In this document: piece after piece, positions 5,040 to 11,951 of the stretch
How the letters are laid out: each line of letters begins with the position of its first letter
Position numbering within the stretch: the stretch's first letter is position 1
DNA from: Lachnospiraceae bacterium
Lineage (GTDB): Bacteria; Bacillota; Clostridia; Lachnospirales; Lachnospiraceae
Direction of reading: 5' to 3'
Assembly: GCA_017477805.1 (NCBI GenBank)
Contig: JAFUUM010000036.1
Coordinates: 1 to 11,951 of the forward strand
DNA: 11,951 bases
Position numbers and translations under genes: made by a program
Notes under the pieces: model-generated
The model's input: the letters and a program-made list of their open reading frames with translations, nothing else
Databases searched by the model: none
Told to the model about the DNA's origin: nothing

Positions 5040-7520
5040 CTAGGATTCCTTGAAGGTTGCGATGGTAACGCCGGAGTCGCCTTCGCCGAACTCACCGAGA
5101 CGGAAGGAGGCAACGTATTTCACGCGCTTTAAGTGCTGATGGACGGCCTGACGCAGGGCGCCGGTGCCTTTGCCGTGTACGATACGGACACTGGATAAGT
5201 GAGCCAGGTATGCATCATCTAAGTACTTGTCCAGTTTGGAAACAGCCTGGTCCCCCGTCATACCAAGGAGATTGATCTCCGGAGAGACGCTGTAGGACTT
5301 GGACATCCGCATCTTTCCGACAGAGCTTCGGCCCTTGCCGGATTTTGCGGCGAAGACACCGTCGCCGGTGATGGTCTGCTCAGGCACAAGCTCTAAGTCC
5401 TTCAGGTTTGTCTGCATGCGCATGATGCCGCAGAGGACAAAGAGGTTGCCGCCGTGATCCGGGAAAGAATTGACGGTTCCCGTAAGGCCAAGAGAGAGGA
5501 TCTTTACCTTATCCCCAAGCTGGATCTGGCCGGGCTTTAAGCCGCCGGAGGCGGATCTTGCAGCTTTGTTTTGTACCGAGAGTTTATTGTTATGGGCACT
5601 GATCTTGCCGCCCAGACTTTGTCTTGCATCCTCAAGATCCTTGATGGAGGCATTCTCGCCGGCTTTGCGGAAGGCTTTGATGGTCTCATCCGCATAGTCT
5701 TTGGCTTCCTGCAGGATGTCCCGGGCTTCCTGTCTTGCTTCCTGGATCATCTTTTCCTTGGAAGCGGCGAGTTTTTCCTGCTCGGTCTCTACCTGTGCCT
5801 TCAGGCTTTCGGCTTCTTTCTTGAGCCGGATGATCTCTTCTTCTTCCTTGGCGATAGTGACCTTGCTCTGTTCCAGGGAGGAGATCAGGTCTTCGAAGCT
5901 TTCCTGAGATTTTGTGATCTGGCCTTTTGCGGCATCGATGATAAAGTCCGGAAGGCCAAGGCGTTTGGAGATGGCAAAGGCGTTACTCTTTCCGGGGATA
6001 CCGATGAGCAGGCGGTAGGTGGGCCGCAGGGACTGTACGTCAAATTCGCAGCAGGCATTTTCCACAAAGGAGGTGGATAAGGCGTAAACCTTGAGCTCGC
6101 TGTAGTGGGTTGTGGCCATGGTCCGGATCCCCGATGTATGGAGGTGATCCAGGATGGAGATGGCCAGTGCTGCACCTTCCGTGGGGTCCGTTCCGGCACC
6201 CAGTTCGTCGAAAAGGCACAGGGAATTCTCGTCCGCTTCCTTGAGGATGTGGACAATATTCGTCATATGGGACGAGAATGTGGATAAAGATTGCTCTATG
6301 CTCTGCTCGTCACCGATATCCGCAAACACGTCGTTAAAGACCGACAGTTCGGAGCGGTCCAGGGCGGGGATATGAAGACCGGACTGACCCATGAGGGTAA
6401 AGAGCCCCACGGTCTTTAAGGATACGGTCTTACCGCCGGTGTTGGGACCGGTGATGATCAGGAGGTCGAAGTTCTCCCCAAGGGAAATATCGATGGGGAC
6501 AACGGCTTTTTTATCGATGAGAGGGTGACGTCCTTTTCGGATGTTCAGCCTGTGTTCTTCGTTGAAGATGGGCCTGGTGGCATTCATCTCCAGGGCAAGG
6601 CCTGCTTTAGCGAAGATGAAGTCCAGGGTGGTCATGGTTTTGTTATTGACCTTGATCTCTTCTGCATGTTCCGCGGCCAGAGCACTTAAGTCTTCCAGGA
6701 TCTTTTCGATCTCTTCCTTTTCTTCGACGGCCAGTTCCCGGAGCTTGTTGTTCAGGGTAACGACGATGGCGGGCTCGATGAAAAAGGTGGAGCCGGTGGA
6801 GGACTGGTCGTGGACCATGCCGGGCACCTGGGATTTGTACTCGCTCTTAACGGGGATGCAGTATCGGCCGTCACGCTGAGTGATGACCGCATCCTGAAGA
6901 TAGGTGCGGTAAGAGCCGGAGAGCATGTTACCAAGCTGGGTGTGGATCTTGTCCCCGGTAAGGCGGATCTCACGGCGGATTCGTTTTAAGTTGGGGCTGG
7001 CATCATCTGCGATCTCTTCTTCCGAGAGGATGCAGCGGCGGATCTCCGAAGACAGGGGAGTAAGAGGTGCCAGGGCATCGAAGTACTCCTGCAGAGAATC
7101 CCGGTCGGCCATCTCTTCGCCGGTTTCCGGATCGATGTGCACGTCCCGTTTTGTGGCTGTGGTATCGGGAATGGTGCTGGGGCGTCCGTCGCCGGAGCGG
7201 TCATAGGCTTTGATCCTCGAGACGTTTTCCTGGAAGGATGCCAGGTGGAGCAGTTCCGGTGCAGACAGGGAAGAGCCGGCTTTTAATGCCAGAATGGCGG
7301 GGCCGAATTCCCGGTTGGATCCAAAGCTGGTGCTGCCGTAGCGCAGGAGCCTTGAGAGCGCATCAGAGGTTTCCTGCTGTGCGGTCTCGATGTTTTTCAG
7401 GACAACGGAGGGGCGGAGCTTATCGCATAATTCCCGTCCGGGATCGGATGTTGCCCGGTCCCGCAGCATTGCCTTTATCTTGTCATACTCCAAAATACGG
7501 AGTGATTTTTCGTTCATCAT
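5040..7520 (-). CDS. mutS2: Endonuclease MutS2 (ribosome rescue / anti-recombination ATPase)
   Basis: 826 residues from the chosen start (family usually about 780-790). Order: MutS2 N-terminal and clamp helices (about 1-345); ABC-type ATPase with Walker A GPNTGGKT (358-365), signature region STFSSHMTN (about 413-421) and Walker B LCLFDELGAGTDP (from 434); a coiled-coil stretch about 540-625; a KOW-like linker (GDKVKILSLGLTGTV); and a C-terminal Smr nuclease domain (about 749-826) with INLLGMT and HGKGTGALR. MutS2 was first linked to suppression of recombination and later, in Bacillus, to splitting of collided ribosomes. Start at ATG 7520 because AAGGA (7533-7529) lies 8 nt upstream and the protein there begins MMNEKSLRILEYDKI like other family members. 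An in-frame ATG at 7637 would add 39 residues read from a hairpin-rich leader. A polar insertion of about 37 residues lies near 105-142. Confidence 0.94.
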   Translation of the reverse strand: MMNEKSLRILEYDKIKAMLRDRATSDPGRELCDKLRPSVVLKNIETAQQETSDALSRLLRYGSTSFGSNREFGPAILALKAGSSLSAPELLHLASFQENVSRIKAYDRSGDGRPSTIPDTTATKRDVHIDPETGEEMADRDSLQEYFDALAPLTPLSSEIRRCILSEEEIADDASPNLKRIRREIRLTGDKIHTQLGNMLSGSYRTYLQDAVITQRDGRYCIPVKSEYKSQVPGMVHDQSSTGSTFFIEPAIVVTLNNKLRELAVEEKEEIEKILEDLSALAAEHAEEIKVNNKTMTTLDFIFAKAGLALEMNATRPIFNEEHRLNIRKGRHPLIDKKAVVPIDISLGENFDLLIITGPNTGGKTVSLKTVGLFTLMGQSGLHIPALDRSELSVFNDVFADIGDEQSIEQSLSTFSSHMTNIVHILKEADENSLCLFDELGAGTDPTEGAALAISILDHLHTSGIRTMATTHYSELKVYALSTSFVENACCEFDVQSLRPTYRLLIGIPGKSNAFAISKRLGLPDFIIDAAKGQITKSQESFEDLISSLEQSKVTIAKEEEEIIRLKKEAESLKAQVETEQEKLAASKEKMIQEARQEARDILQEAKDYADETIKAFRKAGENASIKDLEDARQSLGGKISAHNNKLSVQNKAARSASGGLKPGQIQLGDKVKILSLGLTGTVNSFPDHGGNLFVLCGIMRMQTNLKDLELVPEQTITGDGVFAAKSGKGRSSVGKMRMSKSYSVSPEINLLGMTGDQAVSKLDKYLDDAYLAHLSSVRIVHGKGTGALRQAVHQHLKRVKYVASFRLGEFGEGDSGVTIATFKES

Positions 7521-7551
7521 GGTTGGAATCCTTACTAAATCTAGGTGATAC

Positions 7552-7696
7552 GGATTGCTCCGTCGCTTTGCGACTCTCGCAATCCTGCAAGACATTCGGA
7601 ATTCGCAGGGCTGCGTTGCACCCTGCTTCTTCCTCATGTCTTCCGGGCCTCCAAGTCAGAGCATCTTCTTCGTGCAAGCACAGAAGATGCTCTGAC
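7552..7696. repeat. Cluster of three inverted repeats in the mutS2 leader (structured RNA or dispersed repeat)
   Basis: Three hairpins in tandem: GGATTGC 7552-7558 with GCAATCC 7579-7585, enclosing GTCGC/GCGAC; GCAGGG 7605-7610 with CCCTGC 7621-7626, enclosing TGC/GCA; and a perfect 15-bp pair 7655-7669 with 7682-7696 (GTCAGAGCATCTTCT and its complement) topped by GTGC/GCAC. All lie between the mutS2 promoter and its ribosome binding site. The sequence codes for nothing that resembles a protein family. It could be a regulatory leader or a short mobile repeat; my impression that similar sequence is dispersed in related genomes is unverified. No T run follows any stem on either strand, so these are not typical terminators. 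Confidence 0.6.
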
Positions 7697-7713
7697 CTGT
7701 AGACCCTCGTCTC

Positions 7714-7722
7714 ATAATAGCA
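7714..7722 (-). promoter_or_regulatory. Extended -10 promoter of the mutS2-response regulator-trmL operon
   Basis: The minus strand reads TGCTATTAT (7722-7714), an extended -10 element. The hexamer 17 bp upstream, TGTAAA, is a poor -35, as tolerated with extended -10 sites. Transcription would start near 7707, giving a leader of about 187 nt. It faces away from the promoter at 7737-7765; the two form a divergent promoter region. Confidence 0.55.
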
Positions 7723-7736
7723 CAAAACCTCTGTTC

Positions 7737-7765
7737 TTTACACGGTTTCGGGGATAGTCTATACT
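7737..7765 (+). promoter_or_regulatory. Sigma-A type promoter of the HtrA-like/yhaM/methyltransferase operon
   Basis: TTTACA at 7737-7742 and TATACT at 7760-7765 with a 17-bp spacer. The start would be near 7772, leaving a leader of about 37 nt before the GTG at 7809. Confidence 0.8.
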
Positions 7766-7808
7766 GAAAACGCATGAAAAAATATGGCTTTGAGCCAGGG
7801 TGATCAGT

Positions 7809-9386
7809 GTGTCAGACTTAAATAATCATGAAAAAGATCAGGAACTAAATAATAAAGCCCGGGAAGAAGCCCGTCTCCACAGGCAGGAAGAGGACAAGAT
7901 CGTCTCCTCTACCCTGGCGGATACGGATTTTCTCAAAGAAAAGATCAAAGAGCGCCCCATCAATAAAAAGCGCCTGCTCCGCAGGACTTTGATGACGGTG
8001 GGAATGGCAGTGCTCTTTGGCCTTGTGGCCTGCATCACCTTTGCGTTACTGCAGCCCTTTATCAGCGGTAAACTGACAAAAACGGAAGAAGTAAAGGTAT
8101 CCCCGGTGCTGTTCCCGGAAGAGACTTCGGAATTAAACCCCCAGGATATGGTGGCGGATGAGTATCAGCTGCAGATCATCAGACGGGAAGCAACGGAGAC
8201 CGGGACTGAGGAGTCTTTGGTGGAAGGAAATGAAGGGGTTGATAACCCCGGAGAAAACGGAGCCGGTGAAGGCAGCGGGACCCAGCAGGGGGAAGTGACG
8301 GAACATACAGGGAATGCTTCCGGTGAAGGGGAGCCGGATCCGTTGGAAGAAACTGAGGTTGCAGAAGACCTCACGGCAATGGAAGCCGCCAGCCTGGAAT
8401 TGGCAGATTACCGGAATGCGTACGCAGCGTTAAGAAAGCTGACGGACGAGTTTTCCAAGTCCCTGGTGACGGTCACAGCTCTTTCGGAAGACGGCAGCTG
8501 GATCAATATGTCCCTTCGAAATTCGGACCAGACCTCCGGGCTCGTTCTTGCGGAAAACGGACGAGACCTTTTGATCCTTGTAAAATATGATGATATCAAG
8601 CGTGCAGCCAAGATCATCGTGACCTTTAATAACGGTAAGGAATTGCCGGCCCAGATCGTGCAGGCAGATATGGTCACGGGGTATGCGATCCTGGCGGTAG
8701 AGCTTGCGGAGCTGGACAGCGTGACGGCATCCCGCATCGCTTTTCCCACCCTTGGAAGTTCCGTGGGCAATTCTCTCATCGGCCAGCCTGTGATCGCATT
8801 GGGAGCCCCCAACGGTACCTACGGATCCGTTTACTACGGGACAATCACTTCCCAGAACGAAGCCATGGGATTGACGGATTCGGATTATCGCCTGATCCGG
8901 ACGGACATTTACGGCAGCGGAAAGGCCAACGGTATCCTCATCAATCTGGACGGTCAGGTTGTGGGCATCTTGTATAATGGCATGCAGACTCAGGGCATGA
9001 GCAACCAGCTTTGTGCCATCGGCATTTCCAGTTTAAAGAAGACCATTGAAAAGATCAGTAACGATCAGAACATGCCTTACCTTGGGGTTCACGGAGCAGA
9101 GCTCAGTACGGCCCTTCGGGTGGAATACGGACTTCCCGCCGGAGCGGTGATCACTTCCATCGAGGTGGATTCTCCCGCCATGGCAGCAGGGATCCAGAGC
9201 GGTGATATCATCAGCACTTTTAACGGAGAAGACGTGGCAAGTTTTGCGGGTCTTGTGAGCAAGTTAAACCAGACCTCCGTCGGGGACGAGATCGAAATGA
9301 CCATCAACAGGCAGCAGGGTGAGGAATACACCCAGATGACCGTAACTGCTACGCTGCGGGCCCAAAACGGGGCGCCGGCGAGATAA
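7809..9386 (+). CDS. Membrane-anchored HtrA-like protein with PDZ domain, protease residues lost
   Basis: 525 residues. I chose GTG at 7809 because GGTGATC (7799-7805), a close match to the 16S anti-Shine-Dalgarno, is well placed for it; a GTG at 7800 lacks a site. Order: charged cytoplasmic segment 1-57, one membrane helix about 61-84, an acidic Gly/Glu-rich linker about 95-195, a trypsin-like HtrA fold about 215-415, and a PDZ domain about 422-515 (YLGVHGAEL, GAVITSIEVDSPAMAAGIQSG). The fold is recognisable from IVTFNNGKELPAQIV, ALGAPNGTYGSVYYGTITS and IRTDIYGSG. The usual TNNHVV histidine segment reads DLLILVKYDD, the aspartate segment reads TGYAILAVE, and the GNSGGPL serine loop reads GSGKANGIL. 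It is probably a binding or sensing pseudoprotease on the outer face of the membrane. First gene of a plus-strand operon. Confidence 0.85.
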   Translation: MSDLNNHEKDQELNNKAREEARLHRQEEDKIVSSTLADTDFLKEKIKERPINKKRLLRRTLMTVGMAVLFGLVACITFALLQPFISGKLTKTEEVKVSPVLFPEETSELNPQDMVADEYQLQIIRREATETGTEESLVEGNEGVDNPGENGAGEGSGTQQGEVTEHTGNASGEGEPDPLEETEVAEDLTAMEAASLELADYRNAYAALRKLTDEFSKSLVTVTALSEDGSWINMSLRNSDQTSGLVLAENGRDLLILVKYDDIKRAAKIIVTFNNGKELPAQIVQADMVTGYAILAVELAELDSVTASRIAFPTLGSSVGNSLIGQPVIALGAPNGTYGSVYYGTITSQNEAMGLTDSDYRLIRTDIYGSGKANGILINLDGQVVGILYNGMQTQGMSNQLCAIGISSLKKTIEKISNDQNMPYLGVHGAELSTALRVEYGLPAGAVITSIEVDSPAMAAGIQSGDIISTFNGEDVASFAGLVSKLNQTSVGDEIEMTINRQQGEEYTQMTVTATLRAQNGAPAR

Positions 9387-9422
9387 GATCAGGATATAGA
9401 GATTTGGAGGATTTTCAGTAAC

Positions 9423-10373
9423 ATGAAGTTTATCAAGGATTTTCGTGACGGAGACAGAGTTTCCGACATTTATCTGTGCAAGCAGAAGAACAGCGCTGTG
9501 ACCAAGAACGGCAAGGCATACGAGAACGTGGTCCTGCAGGATAAGACCGGTACCATCGATGCCAAGATCTGGGATCCCAACAGTGCAGGCATCGTGGATT
9601 TCGATGCTCTGGATTATGTGGAAGTCTACGGAGATGTGACCAGCTTTAACGGTGCGCTTCAGGTCAGCATCAAACGTACCCGCATCGCCCAGCCCGGAGA
9701 ATATACCGCATCCAATTACCTGCCCACCAGCCGTTATGACATCGAGGAGATGTACGGCGAAGTTTTGAAGTTCGTGCAGAGTATCCAGAACGAGTATCTG
9801 AAAAAGGTGCTGCAGGCATTCTTCGTGGAAGATGAGGAGTTTGTAAGTCTCTTTAAGAAAGCATCCGCAGCAAAGAGCGTGCACCACGGTTTTATCGGTG
9901 GCCTTCTGGAGCATACCCTGAGCGTTACCAAGCTTTGCGATTTCTATTGCACCAGATACCATATGCTCAACAGGGACCTTTTGCTGACAGCAGCCCTTTG
10001 CCATGATATCGGAAAGACCAGAGAATTATCCGAGTTTCCTGTGAATGATTACACGGATGACGGTAACTTCCTGGGCCACATCGTCATGGGCTCGGAGATG
10101 GTGGGCGAAAAGATCCGCCGGATCCCGGGCTTCCCCAAGCGTCTGGAATCCGAATTAAAGCACTGTATATTGGCCCATCACGGGGAATTGGAATTCGGTT
10201 CTCCCAAAAAACCTGCCATTATTGAGGCGGTGGCACTGAATTTCGCAGACAACACGGATGCGAAGATGGAAACCTTTACGGAGCTTTTGGAGAGCAGCGA
10301 GGAGCAGGCAGGCTGGCTTGGATTCAACAGGCTCCTTGAGAGCAACGTAACAAGAACGAGAGTGGATATCTAA
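9423..10373 (+). CDS. yhaM: 3'-5' exoribonuclease YhaM (OB-fold plus HD domain)
   Basis: 316 residues; B. subtilis YhaM has 314. Residues about 12-90 form an OB-fold nucleic-acid-binding domain (NVVLQDKTGTIDAKIWD). Residues about 150-290 form an HD-type metal-dependent phosphohydrolase domain: GGLLEHTLSV with His164, CHDIGK with His194-Asp195, GHIVMG with His219, LAHHGE with His252-His253, and FADNTDAK with Asp276. All metal ligands are present, so activity is expected. The enzyme trims RNA (and DNA in vitro) from the 3' end in the cytoplasm. GGAGG at 9406-9410 is 12 nt from the ATG, a long spacing, but there is no better in-frame start. It follows the HtrA-like gene by 36 bp and is followed by the rRNA methyltransferase gene, a genomic mix of RNA-processing functions. 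Confidence 0.94.
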   Translation: MKFIKDFRDGDRVSDIYLCKQKNSAVTKNGKAYENVVLQDKTGTIDAKIWDPNSAGIVDFDALDYVEVYGDVTSFNGALQVSIKRTRIAQPGEYTASNYLPTSRYDIEEMYGEVLKFVQSIQNEYLKKVLQAFFVEDEEFVSLFKKASAAKSVHHGFIGGLLEHTLSVTKLCDFYCTRYHMLNRDLLLTAALCHDIGKTRELSEFPVNDYTDDGNFLGHIVMGSEMVGEKIRRIPGFPKRLESELKHCILAHHGELEFGSPKKPAIIEAVALNFADNTDAKMETFTELLESSEEQAGWLGFNRLLESNVTRTRVDI

Positions 10374-10409
10374 AGATTATCGCCGCAAAGAAGGAATACG
10401 AGGTCAAAT

Positions 10410-11861
10410 ATGAAAGAAATGAACCAGGCCCCTTGGAAAAAGAACCAGGAACTGGAATTACGCATAGAGGATCTTGGATCGGAAGGGGAAGGCATCGGCA
10501 AAGTCGATGGCTTTCCCTTCTTTGTCAAAGATACGCTGCCCGGAGACGTTGTTAAGGTAACGGTGATGAAAGCCAAAAAGAACATGGCCTTTGCAAGACT
10601 GCAGAAGATCATCAGCCCTTCTCCCGACAGGATCACACCGCCCTGTGATGTGTACCGCTCCTGCGGCGGCTGTCAGATCCAGGCCATGGATTATAAACGG
10701 CAGCTGGCGTTTAAGAGGGACAAGGTCTATAACTGCCTGAAGCGGATCGGGGGCTTTGAAGAAGCACTTCTTGACCGTATCATGCAGGCTCCCGTGGGGA
10801 TGGAGGATCCCCGGCATTACCGCTGCAAAGCCCAGTATCCCCTGGGCAGAGATAAGGAAGGCCGGGCCATTGCGGGCTTTTACGCAGGTCATACCCACAG
10901 CATCATTCCTCACACGGATTGTGAGATCGGGGCTGCAGAAAACAAGGCAGTGCTGGAGGCGGTGCTGGAATATGCTGGGGAAGCCGGTAAGGGAAAGAAG
11001 GGCAATGACCTGATCTACAACGAAGCGACCGGCGAGGGTCTTCTTCGTCATGTGCTGATCCGCAAGAGCCATGCTACCGGCGGTCTTATGGTATGCCTGA
11101 TCATTAACGGAGAGCAGGTGCCGGATCAGGAACTGTTGATCGGCAAATTATCGGCGATCCCGGAGGTGAAGTCCATCTCCCTCAACACCAATACAGAGCG
11201 CACCAATGTGATCATGGGCCGAAAGACCCGGACCATCTGGGGTGAGGAAACCATTGAAGATACCCTGCGGCTTTGGGAAAAGGGGAAACTGACGGGGGAG
11301 GAAGTGAGATATCGCATTTCGCCAAACTCCTTTTTCCAGGTCAATCCCGTGCAGACGGAGCAGCTTTACTCCCTGGCTCTTTCCTATGCGGAGCTTACCG
11401 GAAACGAAACAGTCTGGGATCTGTACTGCGGCCTTGGCAGTATCTCCCTGTTTCTTGCACAGAGAGCTAAGAAAGTCTACGGCGTGGAGATCATTCCCCA
11501 GGCCATTGAAGATGCAAAGAAAAATGCTGAAGATAACAGCCTTTTGAATACTGAGTTTTTTGTGGGAAAAGCAGAGGAAGTGCTTCCTGCCTGGTATGAG
11601 AAGAACCCGGAAGAGCAGATCGATGTCATCGTTGTGGATCCCCCCAGAAAAGGATGTGATGCCGCCTGCCTTTCCACCATGCTGCAGATGGCGCCAAAGC
11701 GCATCGTCTACGTCAGCTGCGATCCCGCAACCCTGGCCCGGGACCTAAAGATCCTGTGTGAGGACGGACGCTATGAACTGACGGAAGTCACTCCCGTTGA
11801 TATGTTTCCCCAAACGGTGCATGTGGAGACTGTGGTTCTGCTAACAAGGCAGAATACCTGA
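10410..11861 (+). CDS. rlmD: 23S rRNA (uracil-C5)-methyltransferase, RlmD/RlmCD (RumA) family
   Basis: 483 residues. An N-terminal TRAM domain about 10-68 (IEDLGSEGEGIGKVDGFPFFV) is followed by a [4Fe-4S] cluster site with Cys79, Cys85, Cys88 (CDVYRSCGGC) and Cys171. The SAM-dependent methyltransferase domain begins about 300: SPNSFFQVNPVQTE, motif I WDLYCGLGS (336-344), VDPPRKG (409-415), the catalytic nucleophile Cys437 in YVSCDPATLARD and the general base Glu472 in HVETV. All catalytic residues are intact. Gram-positive members (RlmCD, YefA of B. subtilis) modify U747 and U1939 of 23S rRNA; which positions this one modifies cannot be told. GAGG at 10400-10403 lies 6 nt before the ATG; a second in-frame ATG at 10419 is less well placed. 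It ends the operon, with no clear terminator before the window edge. Confidence 0.94.
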   Translation: MKEMNQAPWKKNQELELRIEDLGSEGEGIGKVDGFPFFVKDTLPGDVVKVTVMKAKKNMAFARLQKIISPSPDRITPPCDVYRSCGGCQIQAMDYKRQLAFKRDKVYNCLKRIGGFEEALLDRIMQAPVGMEDPRHYRCKAQYPLGRDKEGRAIAGFYAGHTHSIIPHTDCEIGAAENKAVLEAVLEYAGEAGKGKKGNDLIYNEATGEGLLRHVLIRKSHATGGLMVCLIINGEQVPDQELLIGKLSAIPEVKSISLNTNTERTNVIMGRKTRTIWGEETIEDTLRLWEKGKLTGEEVRYRISPNSFFQVNPVQTEQLYSLALSYAELTGNETVWDLYCGLGSISLFLAQRAKKVYGVEIIPQAIEDAKKNAEDNSLLNTEFFVGKAEEVLPAWYEKNPEEQIDVIVVDPPRKGCDAACLSTMLQMAPKRIVYVSCDPATLARDLKILCEDGRYELTEVTPVDMFPQTVHVETVVLLTRQNT

Positions 11862-11883
11862 CAATCCTTGAATTTACGCACTT

Positions 11884-11925
11884 TTGCGAGTTTTTCTCTT
11901 TCAATTATGTGGAGGAAAATCGCAA
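11884..11925 (+). promoter_or_regulatory. Long hairpin enclosing a Shine-Dalgarno-like GGAGG near the window edge
   Basis: TTGCGA (11884-11889) pairs with TCGCAA (11920-11925). After one bulged G, TTTTTCTCT (11891-11899) pairs with GGAGGAAAA (11911-11919) with two G-U pairs, and the loop is 11 nt. GGAGG is fully inside the stem. No T run follows on the plus strand, so it is not a standard terminator. The only nearby frame (ATG 11908) stops after ten codons. It may be the leader of a gene beyond the window. Confidence 0.4.
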
Positions 11926-11951
11926 GGAAAAAACCCTGATTCAGAAAATTA

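Noticed and set aside
5040..7520. Several long plus-strand frames opposite mutS2 (up to about 170 codons)
   Set aside because: They follow the codon pattern of the mutS2 gene, lack ribosome binding sites and have no recognisable domains; MutS2 on the minus strand explains the region fully.
7655..7696. The 15-bp hairpin as a Rho-independent terminator between divergent operons
   Set aside because: No T run follows on either strand, and it lies downstream of the mutS2 promoter inside its leader, where a simple terminator would shut off mutS2. Conditional attenuation remains possible but unsupported.
7483..7725. Reading frames on both strands through the hairpin cluster upstream of mutS2
   Set aside because: Their Cys/Arg/Ser-rich products resemble no family, they span a promoter and long inverted repeats, and open frames of this size are expected by chance.
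1..11951. tRNA, rRNA, prophage or CRISPR content
   Set aside because: I saw no cloverleaf-like tRNA sequence, rRNA segment, phage gene or regularly spaced repeat in reading the window by eye; apart from 3448-3807 the window is conventional chromosome.

Overview
The window reads as chromosome of a low-to-mid GC Gram-positive anaerobe of the Clostridia, most likely a Lachnospiraceae relative. The pointers are strong AGGAGG-type ribosome binding sites, sigma-A promoters with 17-bp spacers, a sortase-anchored surface protein ending in SPKTND, and Firmicutes house genes (mutS2, yhaM, an RlmCD-type methyltransferase, an AlaR/AlaT-like pair). It is mostly core genome in four transcription units, with a small unannotated cassette in the middle.

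Layout. (1) 1-263: the tail of a cell-wall surface protein and its terminator. (2) 276-3447, plus strand: a promoter, then an Lrp/AsnC regulator, a class I aminotransferase (start and stop overlap as ATGA) and a sensor histidine kinase that starts 2 nt later. (3) 3448-3807: about 360 bp with no ordinary gene, which I read as a compact type I toxin-antitoxin-like locus. A 28-residue membrane peptide is encoded on the minus strand, a convergent small RNA on the plus strand, and the two share a bidirectional terminator. Each has a consensus promoter. The toxin promoter carries a near-perfect Gram-positive LexA (SOS) box over its -35. (4) 3811-7722, minus strand: mutS2, then an OmpR-type response regulator, then trmL, tightly spaced and fired from an extended -10 promoter through a ~190-nt hairpin-rich leader. 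(5) 7737-11861, plus strand: an HtrA-like membrane protein that has lost its protease residues, then yhaM, then an RlmCD-type 23S rRNA methyltransferase.

How it fits together. The histidine kinase and the response regulator are probably partners, although they sit in two convergent operons on either side of the toxin cassette. Neither operon has an obvious terminator of its own, so the cassette's bidirectional terminator may end both. The most interesting part of the window is the cassette: if the reading is right, it is an SOS-controlled membrane-peptide toxin with a convergent antisense RNA, in a genomic slot that protein annotation would leave blank.
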